Source: Linnemannia schmuckeri
Taxonomy: Eukaryota > Mortierellomycota > Mortierellomycetes > Mortierellales > Mortierellaceae
DNA: 64,000 bases
Reading direction: 5' to 3'
Assembly: GCA_029449235.1 (NCBI GenBank)
Contig: JANATG010000020.1
Coordinates: 992,001-1,056,000, forward strand
Made by a program: the position numbers and the translations under genes. Position 1 is the first letter of the stretch. Every line of letters starts with the position of its first letter. The notes beneath the pieces were generated by a model that had not been told where the DNA came from, ran no database searches, and was given only the letters and a program-made list of their open reading frames with translations. Below, piece by piece: positions 19,900-31,184 of this stretch.

Positions 19900-21631
19900 A
19901 TGAACAGTGGTCCTTCCGTCTCAATTCACATCGTTTCCGCAACGCCTCCTGTCCTCTCAACCGTCACATCCGTACCTTTCCTTCTTCACTCCTCCGCCAA
20001 CAATACAACGAGGACAACGATAAAGAAAGCTGCGAGGATGATTGACTTTTGGATGACAAGACCGGTGATGAGAACAACGCACATAGACGACGACGACAAC
20101 AAAACGTCTAGTCTGCTCTATTCATGTATCGACTTCATGACTGGATCTCTGTCCGGCGGGCCGGTAATTATCCTCTTTTGGGTTTTATGGTAAACATGAA
20201 CGCGAAAACAAGGTGAAAGTTTGAAAGAAGTAAAGCAACAGTTCTTACTCGTCCTTTTTTTTTATTTTTACGATCGAATTCCCGTAGCCGTTTGTGTGCA
20301 AGGTGACAAACCTTAACTCGGCCCAGTTTGTATACCCGTTTGACCCTCAGCAGTACCAGCGGCTTTTTCTCCTTCTTGACAAAGACATAATAGGTTCCTC
20401 TTTCTTGCATTTCTTGCATTCAATTTTCACATACGTTTTAACTCATTAGTAGCACAGCTAAAGAACTTAGAATTAACACGTTTTTGGTTTGTTTCATTAT
20501 CTTTTACCCATTCAACAACGATCTATGTCCAGGTGGAAGACATCTATGTGAGGTGGTTCGACTTGCCCAACGACCAAGACGACCGTGGAGTCAGGATCTA
20601 TGCCCTCAGGTGGGCATCCAACACCAACATCCTTTTAGCCACAACCTTGAACACCATCCCCCACCCTGAAGACTCTTCCCTCGAGGCCAATATTTACCTA
20701 AAACTCTCTGGCGAAGAGTGGGAAAGGACCCTTCCTTGAGGCCGTGTCGAGACTGATGTCAGCATTGTCTTCCCTTGGAACATGAGGTGACTTGAGTCGC
20801 TCAAGATCCAGCACCGGAATAAGGGCAATGTGGATGTATGGTTTGGCCAGTATGGTGGTAATAGTAGCAGCCATGAAGTCAATGCTATTGATAAGTTTCT
20901 CCGTGGAGTTGGTCATAGCAACAAGTACAATCGCAAAGAAAAGGCAGAAGCAGCAGTCTTACTACCACTATCAGAAGCGCCAAGGGTCGTAATACATCGA
21001 CTCGACATCAAGATAAATAACGGATATGTCTACCTAACCAACATTCATGTGTCAGAGGAACTGAAAAGGTCATCTCTGAGCAGCGTGCTATTGTTGGTCA
21101 GATTACAGCGGAAAAGCGGACTGAGATGGAATCAAAGCTGCACACGACTCTGGCTCTGAATCCAATAGCATCTCCAATCTGGATCTTAAGCCTCGGCCAA
21201 GACCGTGGCTCAAGTCAGCATGTTAAAAAAAAAAAAAAGAACGCGGTCAATTCGTTTTTCGTTTGTTATCAGGAGTGACAAATAATATAATGCGCACCAA
21301 TGTTCGCCCATTGCTCACATTCATTTTGTTTTTCAACGAAACATCGTTCGGCATGTAGCAATCACCGTTATATGGTCATGTGGCATTGACGACTTGGGCA
21401 TCCTTTTTTCTACCCAAGGTGTTATTTTCTCCTGAATACACATTCGTGCAACAGACAAGAGCCTTGCAGACCTTAACGGGTTGCTTCTCGTACCCCAACG
21501 ACACCGAGCCTACAGAACTCTTGCCGAGGGTCAGAGTCAGCGGCGAACGAGCATCCTTTGCACTCGGTCGACAAAGTGTGCTATTATTCGCTTTCTCTCC
21601 TTTTTCTCCCTTTCAGACGAGACCAGACTAG
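19900..21631 (+). pseudogene. Decayed membrane-protein family member (copy 4)
   Basis: Recognisable parts in order: an N-terminal exon at 19900-20163; an exon-3 match at about 20288-20393 ('FVCKVTNLNSAQFVYPFDPQ'); the long ectodomain exon from 20534 ('VEDIYVRWFDL') to about 21223; and the last exon at about 21365-21631 ('SPLYGHVALTTW'). The membrane-segment exon is missing between the first two parts. Lesions in the ectodomain: TGA at about 20739 where Arg (CGA) is expected, a second TGA at about 20787 where relatives have His, and a frameshift at about 21066 after 'VSEELK', beyond which 'VISEQRAIVGQITAEKR' continues in another frame. It is non-functional as a family member. Confidence 0.75.
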
Positions 21632-22248
21632 ACTGAGGACTGTATAAAACAACAACTCTAAGGCCATCAGTCCATGTTGTTTTGAACTACTATCTTTGTT
21701 TTTTTTTTGGTTTCTGTAGTTCAAACAAAAAGTAAATGAGGTCTTTTCAAATTTTTTTTTAAAAAAAAATCGACATATTCTAAGGCTATCGCCTAAGGAT
21801 CCACTGGCATGTATTAGGCCCATATTTTCCGCGTTCAGATAGACACAAGGTGGAAGAAAACACGCGTAAAGGGAGTAAGACCGCACTTTTTTTTTTGATA
21901 AAACGCGCCTTTATGGTCAATTGTGTTGTATAGAGGTAGGTATCATATGGTGGAGGCTGACAAACAAATAGCTTCTGTCCTTGATCTTCTTGCTTAGATC
22001 CATAGACCCTGCTAAGCACATAAACAATAGCAAGCGTGAGTACTATGTCGTCGATCCGTTGCGTTTGTCCATTTTAAATTCTTCCAAATATGTTGTTGTT
22101 TTTATTTCAAAGAGAATAAACGGAAGTCCGTGTTGGTCATAACAGCTCCTTGTGCAGAATCTCCTCCGATCGCTGTACAGATCATCCTGCTGCTTCATGC
22201 TTGGTGTCGTAGTGGGTGATCTTTTGTTGGCGTTGGTGAAGTTTGTAT
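21632..22248. other. Spacer between copy 4 and the proteasome gene (tail to tail)
   Basis: No gene seen. A/T-rich with short T and A tracts; it holds the 3' flanks of copy 4 (plus) and of the proteasome gene (minus). Confidence 0.4.
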
Positions 22249-23427
22249 TTAACCCTCCCAGTGAACTAGAAACAATAGGACCAAGAATGAAAAGTAGTTA
22301 GTCTCAATGTGAGGTCTAAAATACAAATCGCAAACAGCCAAAAATATATATGCACACATTCATCATACCTGGGAGCTTGTCGCCGGGAACAAAAATTCTC
22401 TCAACACCCTTCTCTGTAATAATGGCCATACGGATGACGCCTCCAGACGAGCCATCACGCGACATTGCAAGTGCCAGTGCTAAATATTCCAACATGTAAG
22501 TAGAGCAAGGTGTTAGCTCCAGTGTCTTCAAAAGCTACAAAAGTCTTTGCCGGAGCAACACAAACCAAGAAGCAACAAAAACATAAAAAAGGAAAACGTA
22601 CAGTTCTTAACAAACTCGATGCACTCCTCCTGGTTCATGCCGTCGCGGTAGGTGGCATCACAGTAACCGTAAATGTATGTCGAACCACTTCCTCCAATGG
22701 CAAAAGGCTGACGGTGGAGGGATCCGCCCAGAGGAATATTCCAGACACTGCCACCGTTTTCCTTATCCCAACCGCCGACAATGATTCCGGCGCTCAGGTT
22801 GTCTTTGTTCTGATAGCACAATTCCTGGAACAATGATGCTGCCAATGGGACCGTAGGCTTTCCGTTCTGGACACTATTATATTTCGCGTGTTGGATTGGG
22901 TGATAGGGTTGTGAATTGAGAAAGGTTAGCAACAAGGCCACGATCCAATGAGTTATGTCCCGTTGTTGCCCAATTGTTAGCTTGTTGATGCAATGTAAGT
23001 AAAAGTAACGTTTTCTTCCAAATCACCAGTTGCTAGAGATATAGATCCATCGAGAAAAAGAAAACGTACGAGTACATCTGGAGGTAGTAGTGGACGATAT
23101 CGGCGACGGCCTGGGTATCGGCCGCACTTCCTGATCGACAGCAGTAGATTGTATCGTGGACCTCGGTCAGCTTGTCTGTGACACGGTTGGCGATATAGGA
23201 TCCTGTGGTCGTGCGAGAGTCGGCTCCGATAATAACGCCATGCGCAAACTCGACCGCCATAATCGATGTCTATTATGTTCAAATAAGGTGGTTTATGGTT
23301 AAGTATGACGGTTGACAGTTGTTATGTTGGACCAAGGGCATAGCATGTCATGGCATGAACCAGCACGAGGAAAGTAAGAAGGCAGACTTACACCGAGATT
23401 AACCTCGCCAGGCTTGAGTCCAGACAT
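22249..23427 (-). CDS. PRE3: 20S proteasome subunit beta1 (caspase-like active site)
   Basis: complement(join(22249..22265,22369..22479,22602..22873,23070..23269,23392..23427)) keeps phase and gives 211 residues. It is the catalytic beta1 subunit (yeast Pre3, human PSMB6), the N-terminal-nucleophile threonine protease that cuts after acidic residues. Visible hallmarks: a 12-residue propeptide ending in Gly followed by Thr ('G|TSIMAVEF'); 'GADSRTTTGSYIANRVTDK' with the conserved Asp and the Lys of the catalytic set; 'CCRSGSAADTQAVAD'; 'AIGGSGSTYIYGYCDATYR'; and 'SRDGSSGGVIRM'. An intron falls exactly at the Gly/Thr cleavage point. Length is close to the family norm. The gene is divergent from the Prp45 gene across 493 nt. 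The terminal exon encodes only five residues and the stop, and is the least certain part. Confidence 0.95.
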
Positions 23428-23920
23428 TATGTGTGAGAGTGTTGTGTGTGAAAAGGGGGCGTGAGTGAATGTGAAGGTGCGAAGTGAGAAGAGAGAGTGA
23501 GAAGAGGGAGGAAGGGACGCGTTTGGTTGATGAGAAGGGCGAAAAGTGAAGAAAAAGAAAGAAGGAAACGACGCCTGGTGTCTCTCGAATACACACTCAC
23601 ATATCGCCCTGTACCCTGTTCACCTCCCAAATTGCCAGTCCAGAAGAAGGCTCCAGCTTGCGTACAAGGAACGCGTGTGTGCCTCTGGACAAGTCGATTC
23701 GGTCGAGTTTCACATGCGATTGAGTTTACTACGGTGACATCATTAGATTTTTATTTATATTATCAATTTTTCAGTACGACAGATCTCTCGCTTTTTTCTT
23801 TTTTTATTACTCTTTTGTCCGCATCACCACTTTGTCTAACCGTCCTTTCTTTCCTCTCTTCCTCACTATTCGATTCATCCACTTATCCCCTTCTCTTTCT
23901 TCAATCAACTACTCTTATCC
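23428..23920. promoter_or_regulatory. Shared divergent promoter region of the proteasome beta1 and Prp45 genes
   Basis: 493 nt separate the two start codons. The side near the proteasome gene is GA-rich on the plus strand, hence CT-rich in its own sense, and the side near Prp45 is CT-rich. Each gene thus has a pyrimidine-rich leader in its own sense. No TATA box or Rpn4-type box (GGTGGCAAA) was found here. Confidence 0.5.
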
Positions 23921-26113
23921 ATGTCGTCTCTCTCTGGGTAAATACAATACCTCACTCCGTACACTTGTCACAGAGGCCGCTTTCATTCTCTGTTGAATCT
24001 AACAACCAGCTCAGCTTACTCACCCGCAACTTACATTACAACCCCTCCTTAATAGTTTGTTGCCAGCCCCGGTGCACCAGCATCCAGCTCAGGAATACGA
24101 CCAGCAGCACCAGTACAGCAACATGGTCGCCCCCACAGTTCGCATCCCTCCTTACGGCAAGCGCACAGGATGGAAGCCTAAAAAGCCTGAAGACTTTGGT
24201 GATGGAGGCGCATACCCAGAATGTCACACCGCTCAATACCCTTTGGACATGGGACGCAAGAAGAAGGTGAGAGCAAAGACATTCCTTTTTAAAAAAATAT
24301 CATTTGACTCTTCCCTTCTTTAACTTCTTTGCCTTAATCTGTTTTGCCAAGACAGCATTTGTATTCGTTCTAACAGCTGTTTTTGTCTATTGTCCTGAAA
24401 CAAATTACAATAGTCAACATCAAAGGCTGGATCAACAATTGCGTTGCAAGTGGATGCTCAGGGAAATGTGGCCTATGATGCCATCGCCAAACGTGGACAT
24501 AGCTCAAATCAGATTGTTCAGGCACAGTTCAAGGATTTGGTGCCATTGCACGAGCGTGCTGATGTTGGAGATATCTCCTTGAGCCGTCCCAGTGAGGAGG
24601 AAGTTCAGGAGACGGCAGACCGCACCAGAGCTGCGCTAGAGAAGATCTCAAAGTGTAAGTCTTCTGCTCCTTTGTTTTATCTCTGTCATCTGTGTTATGG
24701 ATTTCATTTGACGCACTGCATTTAAGAATACAGTTCTAATGTGGCTACCCCTTATTTTGTTACTATTGTCTCCTCCAGCCAAGATTACTGCTGCTCAGCC
24801 AAAGAGTGTGGTATCGAACAACAAGCCTGGAGCACCAACATACATTCGCTATACACCCGCCAACCAATCAGCATCGGCCGAAGGAGTCAACCAAAGAGTC
24901 ATCAGGATGGTCGAAATGCCTGTTGACCCCATGGAACCACCCAAACATCATCACAAAAAGGTGCCCCGTGGCCCACCTTCGCCCCCACCCCCAGTCCTTC
25001 ACTCGCCCCCTCGCAAAGTCACAGCTAAAGAACAGGCCGACTGGGTCATCCCACCCTGCATCTCGAATTGGAAGAACGCCAAAGGTTACACTATTCCCTT
25101 GGACAAGCGTCTGGCTGCCGATGGACGTGGATTGCAGGATGTTCAGATTAACGACAACTTTGCGAAGCTGTCTGAGGCTTTGGCTTTGGCGTCTCGCCAT
25201 GCTCAGGATGAGGTCCGTCAGAGAGCTTTGATGCAGCAGAAGGTTGCTCAGAAGGAGAAGGAAGCTAAGGAGCAGAACTTGCGTGCCCTCGCTCAGCGTG
25301 CTCGTGATGAGCGAGCAGGTATTGTGTCGTCAACGTCAGGAGCTGGTCAGGACTCTGGTCGTGCTCGTCAGCAGGAGTCTGGATCTGAATCTGGATCTGA
25401 TGAGGACTCAGATGATGATGAGGCGAAGCAGAGAGCGGCCCGCGAGCGTGATGCGCTCCGCAAAGAGAGGCAACAGGAGCGTGAGAAGGACTTACGCATG
25501 TCGCGTATGGGTGCTGAGCAGAAAGCAAAGATTATGGCCAGGTAACACTTTGCTCCGGGGTCTGTCTCAGAACTTGTTTTTGTTTGTTATGTGTATAGGT
25601 TCAGTTGCTAATGTCTTTTCATTATTCTTTCTTTTTCTTTCTTATAGGGCGGAGGGAAGAGATATCTCGGAAAAGGTTGCGCTGGGATTGGCAAAACCAA
25701 CACAAAGCAAGGACAGCATGTACGATGCTCGTCTGTTTGGTCAATCTTCAGGACTCAACTCTGGATTCAAGGATGACGAGGCCTATAGTGTCTACGACAA
25801 GCCCATGTTCACACACACCGGATCGAGCGTCTACAGACCTAAGCGGTCTGGAGGAGGCGAAGGCGGCGACGATGTTGGCAACGAGGACGATATCACGCGC
25901 GCCTTGGAGTCGGATCGGTTCGGCAGTGCTGGAATCAGCGGGAAGGGCTTCCGGGGCACGGAGGGAGGTCGTAACATGCAGAGGGATGGGCCTGTGGCAT
26001 TCGAGAAGGAGGCTGATATCTTTGGACTGGATGATTTCAACAAGGCTGATTCCAAGAAGAGGACAGGGTTGGATCATTCCTCTACCCAGGAGGGTAAGAG
26101 ACGGAGGGAATAA
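23921..26113 (+). CDS. PRP45: SNW-domain splicing and transcription co-regulator
   Basis: join(23921..23937,24056..24266,24414..24654,24779..25541,25648..26113) keeps phase and gives 565 residues, close to human SNW1/SKIP. Spliceosome component of the NineTeen-related/Prp46 set; acts in step II and in transcription coupling. Hallmarks in order: N-terminal 'LLPAP'; 'EDFGDGGAYPE' and 'AQYPLDMGRKKK'; 'YIRYTP'; 'QRVIRMVEM'; 'DPMEPP'; the signature 'SNWKNAKGYTIPLDKRLAAD'; a long charged helix; then 'DISEKVALG', 'YDARLFGQSSG' and a C-terminal 'KEADIFGLDDF' motif. Relative to animals the N-terminus is short and there is a Ser/Asp-rich acidic block at about residues 380-410. It starts 493 nt from the divergent proteasome gene and ends 173 nt from the convergent Snf5 gene. 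AATAAA at 26215-26220 could serve as polyadenylation signal. Confidence 0.95.
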
Positions 26114-26286
26114 GGTTCTTGATCCTTTCATTCGTCTCTTTTTTTTTTCTCGGCTTTTTTTTTTTCTTTTGCTGTAATACAAGATTGAACCCGCAATGGT
26201 CATGTTAATTATCAAATAAACCACAAAAAGCAAACCGTCGCGCCTTGTAATATTATTTTTTTTTATTTTACTCTACTTAACCAAAC

Positions 26287-28485
26287 TTAAACAGCAGGAG
26301 TGGCATTTGGTTCTGCAGGTGGCACAGAATCACTAACAGCCGGCCTATCAAACACAAATAAGTCTTTTCGATCCTCAGGCAATACGCCCCGGATGGACCA
26401 CGAGATGCCACAGGTATTACAAAGCGTCTTCTCGCCTCCAGGACCAGTTCTCAACATGAACGTCGAATGGGCACCCAGGCCACAGTGTTGGCATTGCCAT
26501 GTGTCATAGGCCTCCATATTCATGGTCTCGCTGCCCTTGGGCGGCCGACCTCTCCGACCGGGTCCACTTGTGTATGCCCTTCCGCCGCCGCCGTATATGT
26601 TTCCGCGACGGCGGTTTCCGTACCTCGAGGTCTCCCTTCTGTTACGTCTACAAGGAGGAGGGGGGAGGTTAAAAGCAGTATGTAAATAATTCGTACACCT
26701 TCCTTTGGTCGCATTATACAACGTGCATACAGTTAAGGGCTGAGAGAGCGCAAAAAAGAAGCACCAAAAGTGAGTGACATACCGAATGATACGATCATTA
26801 GCCTCCAGAATTTTCTCATACTCCTCCGGAGCCAGGGTCTCCAGAGCCGGAGACCAGTTATCCCCTTCGTCCGAGGGTCGGAAACCGGAATAAAGAGGTT
26901 CAGAATCAAACCCTCTGTCCAAGAGCCGATCCTGCTTGAATCGAAACAGCTGTTCATGGATCTCATGTGAGATGATCGAGACGAATTCGCCTCCAACGCC
27001 CAGATCTGCAGCTAGCTGTTTCGCAAACTCTTCGGGTGTTAGATCTGAACCGACATCCCACTCGAACCTGTCGCGCAAGTTGATTCCCCCCACATGAATA
27101 TCCAGCTATTGAGAACAAGGGTTTGTGGAGTACGATGCGATAATGAAAACGTTAGATACATGACCAAGAATAAATAGAATCATAGCATCGCATAGTGATT
27201 TTTGCCCAACTAGTGTGTGTTACCTGGATGGTGACGCGGGAACCCTCGGTGGGAACCTGGACCTCGGCAACGGGTTCAAATTCGGCAATCTGATTACGGA
27301 GGGACTGAGCAATCTCGGGGACAAACTTGGCCTGGTTCAGGTCGAGGTCATCACAGAGGATTTCAGCAAACTTTTCGGGCGTCATGAGTTGTTCGTTCAC
27401 GTTCCAGGTGAACGTATCTCGGAGTCGGATCTCGTCCATGTCAATGTCCAGTCGAATGGGGACTAAAATCGCGTCCTGATCTGCCACTGCGTCCAGATCC
27501 TTTTGTGAGCTATTTTTTTGTTTGTTGCGTGTTGTGTCGGAGGGAATATGAAGTTAATTTGATATTCAACAATTAGCAATTGAAATCATACCGACACAAA
27601 AGAAAGTAATAAGACAACAGCAATATTGACTTACTTGTAGATATGGCGAGTCTTGCGGGCTCGTTTCACCCAAACCTTCTTCTCCTTCTCCAACCGCTCC
27701 TTCTCCAACTGCCTCTGCATCTTATTGGGTGTGCTCCTTGAAGACGCGCCATCCTCAAAGTCCCAATCGTCCTCATCCGACTCCATCAATGACGCGACTG
27801 CTGCCCTTTTAGCACGCCGACCCAAAGCAGGCGGCAACACTAAAGCATTGCTGGCCTCGCGTATCCGTGACGCGTAGGTGCTGAAGGTTCCTTGGGCGCT
27901 GGACATAAGCCCTCCTTTCACAGATCCTCCTGGCGCTCCTGCACCTGGTCTGAATCCTCCACCTTGGAAAGGGTGTTGCTGCTGTGGGTTGAATGATACT
28001 CCTGCTCCTCCTGGTGCAGAACCACTACTTCCATTCACAGGGTACCGTGGTTGAACTGCCGGCGGCGCCTGACGGATCTGGGTGTACGCTTGTTGTGGCT
28101 GTTGATGTCCTTGCGAAGGTAGCGGTTGATGATGCGTCTGCAACGGCAGAGGAATATTCTGGCCACCCCCACTGCCTTGTGGATATACTTGCTGGAATTG
28201 AAACTGTTGTTGTTGAGGTGGTCGCCCGAGAGAAGGTTGCTGTTGTTGGTGATGCTGCATCACAGCAGCCTGTTGCATCTGTTGTTGTTGTTGTTGTTGT
28301 TGTTGTTGGATGAGTAACTGTTGCTGTTGCTGCTGTTGTTGTTGGGTTGCGGCGCTACGACTGGCGCGTGTGGAATACTGAGACCCGGTACCACCACTAG
28401 GAGCAGGGGAGCCTCGGTCTGAGCCTGAGCCGGAGCGGCGACCGGATTGCATGGATGCAGTTGTGTGGTTGACCCATGACGCCAT
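26287..28485 (-). CDS. SNF5/SMARCB1-family chromatin-remodelling subunit with C-terminal GATA-like zinc finger
   Basis: complement(join(26287..26647,26783..27105,27224..27509,27635..28485)) keeps phase, 606 residues. Core subunit of SWI/SNF- or RSC-type remodellers; the two SNF5 repeats grip the nucleosome acidic patch and partner subunits. Residues 1-280 are Gln/Ser/Pro/Gly-rich with runs encoded by CAG/CAA and include a basic segment. Repeat 1: 'PIRLDIDMDEIRLRDTFTWN' to 'AQSLRNQI'. Repeat 2: 'LDIHVGGINLRDRFEWDV' to 'HEIHEQL'. Then 'WSPALETLAPEEYEKI'. The C-terminus has a single C-x2-C ... C-x2-C finger ('CQHCG' and 'CNTCG') preceded by Arg/Gly-rich sequence, as known for several fungal Sfh1/Snf5 proteins. 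I could not decide between Snf5 and Sfh1. The in-frame upstream extension to 28851 contains non-coding-like sequence, so the MASW start was chosen. Confidence 0.92.
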
Positions 28486-28967
28486 GGCGTTGTTGTGTTT
28501 TGTTTTGTTTTGTTGTTGAGTTTTGAAAGGCGCGCGTGTGTATGTTTTCCGGGTAATGTGATTCCTTCTACTTGTTTGTCTGTCTTTAGTAGTTGTGATT
28601 GAGTTTTGTTTCCTGAGGTGAGTGAGTGCGTGGCGGTGGTGTGGATAAAAGAGACAAGAAAGAAGAGACGAATAAAAAAAAAAAAAAAAGGTTCGAGACT
28701 CTCGTTCAGTCCGCCCTCCTTTTTCGCGCTCACTCACCCAACCCCTTTTGTCAAGAATCCACGTCACATCAAAATGGATGGACCATGTGGAGAAACATAT
28801 CGATCGAACATACCAAGTGCATATACACAGACATACATGTAGTTCCACCAATCGACGTTTTTAATGTTTGCATTAAAGTAAGGGTAAAAGTACAAAGGAA
28901 ACTCTGGGCAATGAATCAATTACAGCCACTGTAGAGGGAGGACGGGGAGAGGACATGGTCGACTCTG
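28486..28967. other. 5' flank of the Snf5-family gene and 3' flank of the next minus-strand gene
   Basis: No gene seen. An A-tract and CT-rich sequence precede the Snf5-family start (in minus sense). This spacer probably holds its promoter together with the terminator of the gene at 28968. Confidence 0.4.
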
Positions 28968-30017
28968 CTAATGGAGCATTGCCAACTGCTGCAGCTGCAC
29001 TAGGATTACTGGTGCAGATGCGGATGGATTTGTCGTTGCTGCAGCTTCTACTCTGACTGCGGGTGAAACTACAGTTGGTTCTGGTGCAGCTGCAGGTGCA
29101 GCTGAAGGAGGGGCAGTGACAGGTACTACAGGCTGAGGCAACGAAGGTGGCGGCGCGGCAACAGTGGCAGGGACAACGACATCATCGTCAAAGAGTCCTA
29201 AATCCATCATATCTTTTGCATTATCAGCGAAAGGCCGGAGCAAGACAAAGTGGTCCGGAACGCCATCCCCATCCGAATCTCTAGGCGAAATAAAGTGATC
29301 CTCGATCGTGTTCCCATGTTCGTCCAACACAGGGACCAATTGGGCCTGTTTCCGCTCCTGCGTCGATTTGAATCCGCCTTGCTGGTTCCTAACCTCATTC
29401 GGATTTTTTGCTTTGCTTGTTAGTTTGCGGGATTTGTTGGATTTGTTGCCTTTGATGACTTTGCGGGCTTTAGGTATTGAGAATGCGGCTGCTGCGGCGA
29501 AGGAAGATATCCTGGACTTGATTCTCTCGGTCGCACGCTTTGCAGTCGACTGGCTGTTGACTGTAGTCGTCGTAGTAGCTCTGGGGGTGGTCTTTAAAGC
29601 ACGGTAGGGATGATGACCCTCCTGGTCCTGCTCCCGCTTCTCTGTCTGTCTCTGCTGTCTCCCAGATCCCTGGTCCTTTCCGCTGTTACTGTTGCCGCTT
29701 ATATCTTTAGTCGATCTTCTACCACCCTGCCATTGTCCTATAGTCACCTTGCCAGCCCTCGAAACCACAGGCTCTGTAACCCGTCCTGCCTCTCCTTGCT
29801 TCATTGACACATGGTGTTTCTTGACCTGCAGTAAAAGTACTTCTTCCTGATGTTCCTGTTGGAGTGATTGTGATCTAGGGTTGAAGAGTGAGGCCCGGCC
29901 GGTGCCATCCTTGGGACTGGACTCTCGGAGCCAGAGGATGGCCATGAGCTCTAGGAGGAGGAGTGTAGCAATGAGGGAGACCCTGCTTCTCGGATTGCTG
30001 AAAGACAGAAACGGCAT
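28968..30017 (-). CDS. Signal-anchored low-complexity protein with one Ca-loop-like motif
   Basis: Single exon of 349 residues, no recognised family. Residues 13-29 are a hydrophobic segment ('VSLIATLLLLELMAILWL') behind a basic N-terminus, so a type II signal anchor is likely and the rest would face the lumen or outside. The next 180 residues are Lys/Arg/Gln/Ser/Thr-rich. At about residues 235-275 lies the only ordered-looking block, 'LVPVLDEHGNTIEDHFISPR', followed by 'DSDGDGVPDHF', a D-x-D-x-D-G-x-x-D loop as in EF-hand and thrombospondin type-3 repeats. The C-terminal 70 residues are Ala/Pro/Val-rich. The G-P-D loop suggests calcium binding; this is inference from one motif. Confidence 0.6.
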   Translation of the reverse strand: MPFLSFSNPRSRVSLIATLLLLELMAILWLRESSPKDGTGRASLFNPRSQSLQQEHQEEVLLLQVKKHHVSMKQGEAGRVTEPVVSRAGKVTIGQWQGGRRSTKDISGNSNSGKDQGSGRQQRQTEKREQDQEGHHPYRALKTTPRATTTTTVNSQSTAKRATERIKSRISSFAAAAAFSIPKARKVIKGNKSNKSRKLTSKAKNPNEVRNQQGGFKSTQERKQAQLVPVLDEHGNTIEDHFISPRDSDGDGVPDHFVLLRPFADNAKDMMDLGLFDDDVVVPATVAAPPPSLPQPVVPVTAPPSAAPAAAPEPTVVSPAVRVEAAATTNPSASAPVILVQLQQLAMLH

Positions 30018-31184
30018 CTGATTGGAGGGAGTCTGTGCTGATTGCTTTTTCAGTTGTTTATAAGAAAGGAGGAAAGGAAGGGAGGAGGGAAAGGAAAGGA
30101 AAACACAGATCCGGACTAGCTCAGGAAGAGTATGACAGCGATGAGAGGGGGCTTTACGTGAAAGAGAAGAAGAACCAGTTGGAAGAGAAGAAGATCAACT
30201 GGAAGGAAGAAGAAAGGAACGAGAAGAATGTTGAAGAGGGAAAAATAAAAAGAGAGGGTAGCGAAATAAGAATCTCAACCGGGGTTGTATGAATGCGATG
30301 GATGACCAAGATATTAGTGAACGAAGAGGGGGAGTGTAGCTGTCTGTGGTCAAGGATGGAATGTAGTGGAGATGTGGATTTTGTCAGCAAATGCAAAGTA
30401 AAGAGGAATCTGGTTGTCAGATGTAAAAGAACAAGAGGGCAAAGGCGCTAGAGAAACATGTTGAGATCAGCGGACGAGTTTAGTGAATGGAATCGTAAGA
30501 ACCTTCTCTCCTTCTCTTTCTCGCTTAATTGTGGAGTTACGGAGAATTGCAATTCGGACCAACGAGTCCTGGAATCAAAAGTATGTCACATAAGAGAGAA
30601 GGAGGTAATACATGACGGTGCCAGACCGCAGAAGGACTATAGTAACACAGGTTAGATAACACATGCAGTTGAAAAGAAGTAATAACGGACGAACAGCATA
30701 ATCCTGTTTCTGTCTCTCGGATCATATAGGTTTTTCTTTTTCATTTTCGTCACTCGTAGATTGTTGCTTGATTATGAATACCAGGATGCTCCACAATAAT
30801 TTCTAGCTCCTAGATGTGTCCATCCCTGCGCCTTGTCCTTGACACGTAGACGCGTTTTATTATTACAGTAGTCACTTCGAAATAGGACAAGCCACTCCTG
30901 ATGACCATACCCACCACTGATGGTCATTATACGTCCATCAGTCACACGCATTACTCGGCAATGTTGTTGTTCTTCCTCTTGTTCCCTGGTCCTTACATTT
31001 CTCTTCGCTCCTCCCTACCGCCGCAACTTTACTCAGCACTCTCACAACTGCTACGCCTCATCTTCCTCGTCTTTCTCTTTCTCTTCGCAACAACATCAAC
31101 ACACGAAACACAAACACACTCCTCTTACTACGGCGGCACCCCTTGTTCCTTTCCCACTTCAACACTTTCTCCTTGCTTTACACC
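30018..31184. other. Divergent intergenic region
   Basis: Between the signal-anchored protein (minus) and the first TUTase-like gene (plus). GA-rich from 30055 to 30260 and CT/AC-rich from 30960 to 31180, the latter probably the leader of the plus-strand gene. No gene seen. Confidence 0.45.
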
